A stretch of DNA of 5,964 nt from Acidimicrobiia bacterium (GTDB taxonomy: Bacteria > Actinomycetota > Acidimicrobiia > Acidimicrobiales > SZUA-35). The notes under the pieces are model-generated. The model ran no database searches and was not told the DNA's origin. It saw only the letters and a list, made by a program, of their open reading frames with translations. The position numbers and the translations under genes were made by a program. The first letter of the stretch is position 1, and every line of letters starts with the position of its first letter. Location: NCBI GenBank assembly GCA_029857855.1, contig JAOUGG010000185.1:1-5964 (forward strand), written 5' to 3'. Shown here in pieces: positions 1 to 3,877 of the stretch.

Positions 1-2
1 GG

Positions 3-296
3 TCGATCATCACCGGTGCCGCGCTCATCATGGTGGCGGTGTTCGGCGGGTTCGCCGCCGGCGATCTCGTGATGTTCCAGCAGATGGGCTTCGGGCTCGG
101 TGTCGCCGTCATCCTCGACGCCACCATCGTCCGCTCGGTTCTCGTGCCGGCGACCATGGAACTGCTCGGCGATCGCAACTGGTACTTCCCCCATTGGCTC
201 GAGTGGCTACCCGAGATACACGTGGAAGGAATGGCATCGCCAGAGCCGCAACCCGACCCCGACGAGATCGTCGCCGGATCACCCGTTCGCACTTGA
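3..296 (+). CDS. MMPL-family (RND superfamily) transporter, C-terminal end only
   Basis: The reading frame is open from the left edge and stops at 294-296, so only the last 97 residues are present and the real start lies outside the window. The visible part has two hydrophobic segments: about residues 2-18 (IITGAALIMVAVFGGFAAG) and about 28-48 (GFGLGVAVILDATIVRSVLV). These are followed by PATMELLGDRNWYFPHWLEWL. The GLGVAVILDATIVRSVLVPA...LLG.RNW pattern is the hallmark last transmembrane pair and exit of MMPL proteins, which are membrane exporters of lipids or hydrophobic compounds driven by proton flow. The remaining tail is cytoplasmic and acidic/proline-rich (PEPQPDPDEI), which is usual for the family. 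The substrate cannot be told from this fragment. The family call is secure. A MarR-like remnant lies just downstream on the same strand, a plausible former regulator since MarR repressors often neighbour exporters. Confidence 0.9.
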   Translation, partial: SIITGAALIMVAVFGGFAAGDLVMFQQMGFGLGVAVILDATIVRSVLVPATMELLGDRNWYFPHWLEWLPEIHVEGMASPEPQPDPDEIVAGSPVRT

Positions 297-339
297 ATCG
301 TCCTCCATTAGATGCGCACCGGCCAGTCAGGCCCTACCG

Positions 340-557
340 TCAGCGGGTGCCGTCAAGATTCTGAACAGCACGGACCGAGCCGCCCGCCAAGGCGATCCAC
401 AGAAGCGAACAGACGAAGTGGATGTCGTCAAGCTCTGCCAGGCTCGCGTCGCCGCCACCTACAAGACCTCGATCAGCACCTATTCTCGGGGCTCACCGAA
501 CAGGAGATCGGTCAGCTGGCCAACATCACGAAGAAGATCTTCGCCGCGCGACGCTGA
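340..557 (+). pseudogene. Probable frameshifted remnant of a MarR-family regulator
   Basis: No intact gene fits between the MMPL stop and position 630, but two pieces in different frames look like one MarR protein. In the frame of position 340 there is GAVKILN, then RAARQGDPQKR...VVKL at about 376-435. This resembles the DNA-binding wing (the usual pattern is 'RR..DP.DRR...V.LT'). In the frame ending at 557, HLQDLDQHLFSGLTEQE followed by IGQLANITKKIFAARR and a TGA stop resembles the C-terminal dimerisation helix, with the typical 'LF.GLT..E...L' pattern. Switching frames at about 436-455 would join them. The N-terminal helices and the start codon are missing, and the stretch just after the MMPL stop shows none of them, so a deletion plus a frameshift is inferred. 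The resemblance is by eye only; a chance match in a GC-rich frame is possible. Confidence 0.42.
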
Positions 558-629
558 GAAGCCGAACCTCCCGGCGCTCGATGGCCAGGGGCGATGGGTC
601 ACGATCCCGGCTGGCAGTCTGGTATCCGA

Positions 630-1508
630 TCAGCCCTTGAACCAGGAGCCGTCGGCGTTGCGAGACAACGAACCGTCGGCGTCGCTCAGCGTCCAGCCCA
701 CGACGTCGCCGATGACCACACCGTTGGCAACGGCTGCCCGATTGGTCGAGCGACCCGAGAATCGAATGTGCTCGCTGCCCGTCTTCGAATCGAACATTGA
801 TTTCGATGAGGAGATTGCGCCAACTCCCTCCCACGAGACATCGACCGTCACCGTGGTTTCTCCGAGCTCGGTGCAGTCGATGACCGGCTCCTCGAAGAAC
901 TCGGTGCACGTGATCCCGGACAGCGTCACGGTCGCTGTCGCTTCTGCAGACGCGATCTTGCGGTCGATCGATCCGGTGTCGAGCGGGCCGGAGCCAAACC
1001 ACTCCGTGAACGTCAACGACCCGGCGGACTCGTCGAATCGCTGGGTGAAAGAGCTCACGAAGACGTTCTCGAAGTCGAACCACCTGTCACCCTTGGACTT
1101 CGTGCGACCGATTCCCAGCGACACATCCCTGAAGCTGAACTCCCCGGTTTCCCCGTTGAACTCCTCGTCGAAGGCGTTGGCGGAGCTACCCCTGAACCGA
1201 TCGACGAAGACCTGGGCCGCCACCGCCAACCCACTCTCGGCCAAGGCGGCGCTCGGTCCGTCCAGGGCAAAGAAGCCGGCCCCGGTGCTCCGGTTCCAGA
1301 GCCAGAACCCATTGGACACGTCGGCGATCGAACCTGAGGCGCCGCCCAGATCGAACGCAACCTCCCCGCTGACACCACCGTCCACTGCGGCGCTACGGCT
1401 CGACGACGTACCCTGGAAACGAAGCCTCGTGCCGTCGAAGCTCTCGGCCGAGCGGTCCCTGGTACGCACGATCGGGCCCTCCCCGGTCCACGTCACATCG
1501 AGGAGCAC
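630..1508 (-). CDS. Beta-rich protein with an internally duplicated domain, probably 5'-truncated
   Basis: I do not recognise the family. The minus-strand frame is open from ATG 1691 to TGA 630, but protein-like sequence begins only at about 1511, so the first in-frame GTG after that (1508) is given here; the true start is uncertain. The body is rich in G, S, T, V and F, as in secreted beta-sandwich proteins. Two copies of one unit can be aligned. Copy A (about 1296-1508) has LLDVTWTGEGPIV...RFQGTSSSRSAAV and GASGSIADVSNGFW. Copy B (about 633-851) has VTVDVSWEGVGAI...RFSGRSTNRAAV and DADGSLSRNADGSW. Between them lies a different module containing FTEWFGSGPLDTGS and a TVTLSGITC strand. Copy B ends the protein 3 residues after its Trp. 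No signal peptide or membrane segment is visible, which is odd for such a protein and suggests that its front end was lost at the junction with the plus-strand ORF starting at 1512. No RBS is evident. Confidence 0.5.
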   Translation of the reverse strand: MLLDVTWTGEGPIVRTRDRSAESFDGTRLRFQGTSSSRSAAVDGGVSGEVAFDLGGASGSIADVSNGFWLWNRSTGAGFFALDGPSAALAESGLAVAAQVFVDRFRGSSANAFDEEFNGETGEFSFRDVSLGIGRTKSKGDRWFDFENVFVSSFTQRFDESAGSLTFTEWFGSGPLDTGSIDRKIASAEATATVTLSGITCTEFFEEPVIDCTELGETTVTVDVSWEGVGAISSSKSMFDSKTGSEHIRFSGRSTNRAAVANGVVIGDVVGWTLSDADGSLSRNADGSWFKG

Positions 1509-1511
1509 TGG

Positions 1512-1976
1512 TTGTCGGCTGAGGTCCTGAGCCGGTGGGCTGCTGAAAACCCTGATCGAGCAGGAATCACCTACGTTGGATCCGATCCTCGGATCGGTGT
1601 TCTGCAGGTGAAGGGCGATCTTGAAGACGTCCGCCAGGAGCTGGCGACGGGCTCGACGCAACCCTGTTTGGTGTCGGTCCAGTACAGCCATCGAGAGCTC
1701 CGAGCAGCCAACAACGCCATCGAAGCCATGGCGCTGCAGGTTCCGGACTCATTCATTGGCGTCGGCACGGGCGACGTCACGAATCGGGTCACGGTCATCG
1801 TCCCAGTCGCGGATTCCGCAACGATACGATCGATCGTCAAAGTTGTCGACGACCCGGCAATGCTCCGGATCCACGGATCCGGCCACATTCTCGATGGTGA
1901 TTTGCTGCCCGAGCACCGAGCGACAACCGCCGATATCGAGCCGCTTCGCCACTCGATAATCACGGCTGGATACTGA
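1512..1976 (+). CDS. Hypothetical protein, resembling the C-terminal domain of actinobacterial secreted proteins; likely N-truncated
   Basis: A 154-residue frame starts at TTG 1512. A GAGGAG at 1500-1505 with a 6-nt gap is a good ribosome site, although the same bases are codons of the opposing ORF. The pattern 'ENPDRAGITYVGSDPRIGVL' (residues about 12-31), then CLVSVQYSHRELRAANNAI (about 52-70) and TGDVTNRVTVIVPVADSAT (about 87-105) resembles a repeated alpha/beta domain in actinobacterial exported proteins, where 'YS..EL..AQ' precedes 'D...NRV.V'. That comparison is from memory and by eye. Such proteins normally begin with a signal peptide and more N-terminal sequence, and neither is present, so I infer a 5' truncation at about 1512-1535. 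Three GATC-rich inverted repeats lie inside the gene and a 22-bp palindrome follows its stop by 13 nt. The product may be expressed as a cytosolic fragment or may be dead. Confidence 0.52.
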   Translation: MSAEVLSRWAAENPDRAGITYVGSDPRIGVLQVKGDLEDVRQELATGSTQPCLVSVQYSHRELRAANNAIEAMALQVPDSFIGVGTGDVTNRVTVIVPVADSATIRSIVKVVDDPAMLRIHGSGHILDGDLLPEHRATTADIEPLRHSIITAGY

Positions 1977-1989
1977 CGCTCCTAGGGCA

Positions 1990-2011
1990 ATGGCACATCT
2001 AGATGTGCCAT
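1990..2011. promoter_or_regulatory. Perfect 22-bp palindrome (operator or hairpin terminator)
   Basis: The half-site ATGGCACATCT is followed immediately by its exact reverse complement, giving 11 + 11 bp without mismatch and centred on a TCTAGA. It begins 14 nt after the last base of the TGA at 1976. As RNA it would form a stem of about 8-9 bp with a small loop, which fits a terminator for the plus-strand gene, but no U-run follows on either strand. As DNA, a gapless perfect dyad of this length is equally typical of a binding site for a dimeric regulator. It lies 52 bp outside the left tRNA-derived repeat, so it is probably not part of the inserted element. Confidence 0.6.
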
Positions 2012-2062
2012 CAAGTGCCTACGGCAAGATCCCGAGAGCGTCACACAGCCTCCCACCTGGGC

Positions 2063-2110
2063 AAACTGTGGAGCTAAGGAGAATTGAACTCCCGACCTCT
2101 TCCATGCCAT
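2063..2110 (-). repeat. Displaced tRNA-Ala 3' fragment, putative outer att repeat of the tRNA-integrated element
   Basis: This 48-bp stretch matches 2911-2958 in direct orientation at 47 of 48 positions; only 2093 (C, against T at 2941) differs. It contains the tRNA-Ala 3' part read on the minus strand: the anticodon loop ATGGCAT, the 3' strand of the anticodon stem, the variable loop, the T arm, the 3' acceptor strand and 6 nt beyond. The 5' half of a tRNA is absent: upstream on the minus strand the sequence departs completely at 2111. The single change converts an A-U pair at the base of the T stem into G-U, so pairing is kept. It is not a functional tRNA; it is the copy left at the far end when an element integrates into the 3' part of a tRNA gene. 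Confidence 0.9.
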
Positions 2111-2274
2111 CAATCGGTAGGGCGTTCAGGGACGTATGAACCCGTTCATTCAGCGGACTCTGTCGACGGCTGAACTGCTTCGAGCACGGACGATGTGCGA
2201 TGAATGTGTCATGGGGATGCGATGTCGAGGCAATCCGACCGCCATCTTTCAGAGTATGCCCAGCAACGGATATA
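2111..2274. other. Non-coding left flank of the inserted element
   Basis: No convincing gene is seen in these 164 bases. One minus-strand frame is open here (2019-2279), but it runs through the tRNA-derived repeat and has no protein-like character. A small dyad, TGAAC-CC-GTTCA, lies at 2137-2148. If the element is mobile, this flank would be the place for recombinase arm sites, but I cannot identify any. Confidence 0.4.
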
Positions 2275-2294
2275 GCCAAGCGTGGCCGCTTGGC
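2275..2294 (-). terminator. Hairpin terminator of the two-gene cassette
   Basis: GCCAAGCG (2275-2282) and CGCTTGGC (2287-2294) are exact reverse complements separated by a 4-nt loop, so RNA from the minus strand folds into an 8-bp GC-rich stem. It starts 3 nt after the stop codon of the 104-residue gene (2298-2300). What follows (TATATCC) is only mildly U-rich, as is common for terminators of GC-rich actinobacteria. Its exact placement is independent support that the cassette is a real transcription unit reading toward lower coordinates. Confidence 0.72.
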
Positions 2295-2297
2295 GCG

Positions 2298-2612
2298 TCA
2301 CTGCCTCGGCACCGCGACGTATTCGACTCGCTTGAGTTCGACAATGCCGTTGGTACCCAAACGTGCGTCATACATCACCCACCCTGGCACCGGGAACGGA
2401 GCTCGGGCTGGAAGAACCGACCGGCGCCAAGTCGCTTCGTCGGCACCGGGAACCAGGAACAGCTCAGACCAGTTCTGGACGAAGTCACCCCCAGCCTCGT
2501 CGTCGTGCCCCTCTCTGGACCACTGCAGCTGATCAAGCGGGTCTGGAAGAACGAGAGCCAGCCGCGCCCAGAACGGCGGACCAATTGCGTAGCCGACCGG
2601 TTTGATGCTCAA
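2298..2612 (-). CDS. Unrecognised 104-residue protein, second gene of the tRNA-flanked cassette
   Basis: I do not recognise this protein. It starts at TTG 2612, whose bases overlap the stop of the preceding gene (TTGA, 4 nt), so translation is probably coupled by reinitiation; no Shine-Dalgarno sequence is visible before it. The sequence looks like a folded soluble domain: a Trp/aromatic-rich start (GYAIGPPFWARLALVLP), an acidic turn (EGHDDEAGGD), then FVQNWSELFLVPGADEATW, RRSVLPARAPFPVPGW and VMYDARLGTNGIVELKRVEY. It is slightly acidic overall, with no cysteine, signal peptide, membrane segment or nucleic-acid-binding motif that I can name. The 3' end is well defined by a hairpin 3 nt after the stop. 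Its position inside a tRNA-bounded insertion marks it as cargo. A toxin/antitoxin, phage-related or anti-defence role would be conjecture. Confidence 0.68.
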   Translation of the reverse strand: MSIKPVGYAIGPPFWARLALVLPDPLDQLQWSREGHDDEAGGDFVQNWSELFLVPGADEATWRRSVLPARAPFPVPGWVMYDARLGTNGIVELKRVEYVAVPRQ

Positions 2613-2776
2613 TCGTCGTTGAGAAGCGGAAGACCCAATAGGTACTCGACAGCATGACGATCGTCCGGTGCCAGCGTCTCCACATCTGACGGGCGCAGCG
2701 ACCGCCCCGATTCAGATCCCTGAAGCGGCAGCCGCGCCGCCCACCCCTCCTGGCGAGTCGTTGAGTCGTTGGCCAT
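2609..2776 (-). CDS. Unrecognised 55-residue acidic protein, first gene of the tRNA-flanked cassette
   Basis: I do not recognise this protein. The ATG at 2776 is chosen because a GGTGGG lies a few nt upstream and because the predicted product begins sensibly (MANDSTTRQEGW); the same frame stays open farther upstream, but only by reading through the tRNA-Ala gene. The N-terminal half is polar and probably flexible. The C-terminal half (RPSDVETLAPDDRHAVEYLL, then GLPLLNDD) looks helical and acidic. The stop overlaps the TTG start of the next gene by 4 nt, which argues for a bicistronic unit made in fixed ratio. A small acidic protein followed by a larger one with a 4-nt overlap resembles type II toxin-antitoxin order, but neither product matches a toxin or antitoxin family I know. 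Confidence 0.6.
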   Translation of the reverse strand: MANDSTTRQEGWAARLPLQGSESGRSLRPSDVETLAPDDRHAVEYLLGLPLLNDD

Positions 2777-2910
2777 CGGCCCACCATAGCCGGGACCAGG
2801 TCGGTCGGCTGGACACTGAGAGGTCCGAACGGGACGACCAGATCCGACCAGTGTGCAATCGAGGTGCGATGGTTCGGACAGCACCCGCCGCACAACGCCC
2901 TGACCAGGCG
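2777..2910 (-). promoter_or_regulatory. Leader/promoter region of the cassette with repeated GACCAG hexamers
   Basis: This 134-bp stretch separates the inner att repeat from the first cassette gene and must hold the promoter if the cassette has its own. I cannot point to a convincing -35/-10 pair. On the plus strand the hexamer GACCAG occurs at 2794, 2836, 2846 and 2902. The 2836 and 2846 copies are 10 bp apart, one helical turn. Such spacing suits an operator or recombinase arm sites, but the set is small enough to be chance. Just past the tRNA 3' end, CGCC/GGCG around 2896-2910 can form a weak hairpin that may help end the tRNA transcript. Confidence 0.3.
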
Positions 2911-2958
2911 AAACTGTGGAGCTAAGGAGAATTGAACTCCTGACCTCTTCCATGCCAT
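2911..2958 (-). repeat. Inner att repeat, within the intact tRNA-Ala
   Basis: This is the partner of 2063-2110 (47 of 48 identical). It begins 6 nt beyond the tRNA 3' end and stops exactly at the first base of the 7-nt anticodon loop (2952-2958). The match breaks sharply at both ends, which defines the core of the presumed recombination site. Confidence 0.9.
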
Positions 2959-2989
2959 GGAAGCGCTCTACCAACTGAGCTATAGCCCC
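2917..2989 (-). tRNA. tRNA-Ala(GGC)
   Basis: The minus strand folds as a complete 73-nt cloverleaf. The acceptor GGGGCTA pairs with TAGCTCC and includes the G3-U70 wobble that is the main identity signal for alanyl-tRNA synthetase. The D stem is GCTC/GAGC with loop AGTTGGTA, the anticodon stem is CTTCC/GGAAG around loop ATGGCAT with anticodon GGC at 2954-2956, and the T stem is AGGAG/CTCCT around TTCAATT. The discriminator is A. The next bases are CAG, so CCA is not encoded and must be added after transcription. The anticodon reads GCC and GCU codons. The gene's 3' part doubles as the attachment site of the element next to it, and integration has left it intact. It lies 64 nt after the stop of the Cys-rich protein gene on the same strand. 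Confidence 0.97.
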
Positions 2990-3007
2990 GTGCTTGGTGC
3001 GTCGGTC

Positions 3008-3013
3008 AGTTTA
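3008..3013 (-). promoter_or_regulatory. Probable -10 box of tRNA-Ala
   Basis: On the minus strand TAAACT lies 18 nt before the mature 5' end of the tRNA, which puts a start point about 11-12 nt upstream of the tRNA. The -35 region, at about 3030-3035 (GTGCGA), is weak. This gives the tRNA its own promoter, though read-through from the upstream Cys-rich gene is also possible because no terminator is seen in the 64-nt gap. Confidence 0.5.
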
Positions 3014-3053
3014 GCGCGCTCGGAACCGATCGCACCCGGATTTCGACGACATC

Positions 3054-3761
3054 TCAGCCGTCCGACAACCTCTTTCGCAGCTGCACGGCCACCTCCGGAC
3101 CGACGACGGCGCGCAGCTCCTCGAACAGCGACTCCACGACGGGCGAGTCGCCCACGAAGGCGCTCGGTTCCGCGTACCGATCGGTGCAGCACCAGGCCAC
3201 CGGTTCGTCGCCCCAGTCGTCGGCCCGCCAGGCTCGGAGCCGCCGCACGCCGTCGCCGTCACCGTCGCCGTCACCGTCAACCTCACCATCGACATCCACC
3301 TTCAATGGCAGCTGCCAGCAGATCGCCGGCTTCCAGTCGATTGGCGACTCGCCCTCATCGACGGCGGCCAGGTGCAGGGCACATCCCTCTCCCCCGTTGA
3401 AGCCGGGCCGGTTGAGAAAGACACACGCACCCTCGACCACCCGTGTCGCTCGCCGCCCGTCCGACAGCACGCCGCCCGACGCGGCCTCCGCCGCGAACTG
3501 GAAGCGAGCAGGATCGAGGGTCAGGCCGAGAGCCGCGATGGTCGCCGCCTCCTCCTCGAGCAACTCGGCGCCAACCGAGCAGCATCCCTGACCAAGCGCC
3601 TCGGCCCGTTCCGGCAGGATCCCCTGACAGCCCCGCCCCCAGATGCAGGTCCAGTTGGATCGCAGGAAGTCGACGTCGACGTCCCAGACCGTGCCATCGA
3701 TCGGATCGACGAACCGCTGCTCCGGCTTGAGCGGGTGATGATCGGTCCGATGCTCGGCCAT
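3054..3761 (-). CDS. Conserved actinobacterial Cys-rich protein (YkgJ/DUF3109-like cysteine cluster)
   Basis: This 235-residue soluble protein has a cysteine pattern suited to binding a metal or Fe-S cluster: SNWTCIWGRGCQGI (C39, C45), GQGCCSVGAELLEEE (C60, C61), VVEGACVFLNRPGF (C113), GGEGCALH (C127), KPAICWQLPL (C148) and WCC (C191, C192). I know near-identical blocks ('WTCI.GRGCQGI', 'GACIFLNRPGF..GTGCALH', 'KP..CWQLP') from uncharacterised actinobacterial proteins. The layout recalls YkgJ/DUF3109 cysteine-cluster proteins; the metal and role are unknown. The start is ATG 3761, since an in-frame TAG 15 nt upstream excludes longer forms. A GGAGG exists but 19 nt away, while TGC-TAGCGT, an extended -10, lies 9 nt from the ATG, so a near-leaderless message is likely. 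An unusual Asp-Gly run (residues 156-171) splits the cluster's last two Cys groups. It is divergent from leuS. Confidence 0.85.
   Translation of the reverse strand: MAEHRTDHHPLKPEQRFVDPIDGTVWDVDVDFLRSNWTCIWGRGCQGILPERAEALGQGCCSVGAELLEEEAATIAALGLTLDPARFQFAAEAASGGVLSDGRRATRVVEGACVFLNRPGFNGGEGCALHLAAVDEGESPIDWKPAICWQLPLKVDVDGEVDGDGDGDGDGVRRLRAWRADDWGDEPVAWCCTDRYAEPSAFVGDSPVVESLFEELRAVVGPEVAVQLRKRLSDG
3249..3296 (-). repeat. Hexanucleotide-type coding tandem repeat (Asp-Gly run)
   Basis: On the plus strand the 12-bp unit CGTCGCCGTCAC occurs twice in exact tandem (3251-3274) and continues in degenerate 6-bp steps (CGTCAA, CCTCAC, CATCGA). In the protein this reads DVDGEVDGDGDGDGDG. The unit is a multiple of 3, so slippage would change the length of the run without breaking the frame. 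The run sits between the CWQLP block and the Trp-rich C-terminal part and is probably a flexible acidic loop. Confidence 0.85.
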
Positions 3762-3877
3762 GAATCGGCAACGCTAGCAGCCTCCCCGTGGGCATATGTC
3801 CTCGGACCGACCCCGATCATCGTGGGAGCCGGCCGAAACTCCGCTCGGCGAGCCGCCACCACGGTTTACGATACGGC
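3762..3877. promoter_or_regulatory. Divergent promoter region between the Cys-rich gene and leuS
   Basis: The region is 116 bp with no coding potential. On the plus strand TACGAT (3867-3872) ends 5 nt before the leuS ATG at 3878, so the predicted start point falls on or next to the A of the ATG. There is no Shine-Dalgarno sequence. On the minus strand the extended -10 TGC-TAGCGT lies 9 nt before the other gene's ATG. The gap is too short for a T-box leader in front of leuS, and none is seen. Confidence 0.5.

Larger units (their letters stand above)
2063..2958. mobile_element. Small tRNA-Ala-integrated element or island remnant flanked by 48-bp direct repeats
   Basis: The intact tRNA-Ala at 2917-2989 and its 3' copy at 2063-2110 bracket a segment with an 848-bp period (interior 2111-2910). 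The arrangement has the expected polarity for site-specific insertion: the element sits downstream of the tRNA 3' end, the complete tRNA is kept at the near end and the displaced 3' fragment lies at the far end. The core runs from the anticodon loop to just past the 3' end, which is one of the known tyrosine-recombinase target zones in tRNA genes. The interior encodes two short, coupled minus-strand genes and a hairpin; no integrase, excisionase or replication gene fits in it. It could be a non-autonomous passenger mobilised in trans, or what remains of a larger island after deletion. A plain tandem duplication of the tRNA region is less likely because the interior shows no copy of other flanking sequence. 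Confidence 0.72.

Noticed and set aside
100..1530. Long plus-strand open frame of 476 codons
   Set aside because: Its translation is a low-complexity Ser/Pro/Thr/Arg mixture without any domain. It overlaps the MMPL end in another frame and is antisense to the beta-rich ORF, so it is an artefact of GC-rich DNA.
2063..2110. Second functional tRNA gene
   Set aside because: Only the anticodon-loop-to-3' part is present; the D arm and 5' acceptor strand are missing, so no cloverleaf can form.
2019..2279. An 86-residue minus-strand frame across the displaced tRNA fragment
   Set aside because: It reads through the att repeat, has no ribosome site or domain, and begins inside the terminator hairpin of the cassette.
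2298..2776. Firm toxin-antitoxin assignment for the cassette
   Set aside because: Gene order and overlap fit, but both products are acidic and neither shows a known toxin or antitoxin motif, so only an unnamed two-gene system is claimed.
2609..2974. A 121-residue version of the first cassette gene starting at 2974
   Set aside because: The extra 66 residues would be read from the tRNA-Ala gene itself and its flank; the ATG at 2776 with GGTGGG upstream is preferred.
3249..3296. CRISPR or other spaced repeat array
   Set aside because: The repeats are contiguous 6/12-bp units in a coding frame without spacers; it is a coding microsatellite.
3762..3877. T-box or leucine attenuator in front of leuS
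   Set aside because: The gap is only 116 bp, there is no T-box consensus, no specifier stem and no Leu-codon leader, and the -10 sits next to the ATG.
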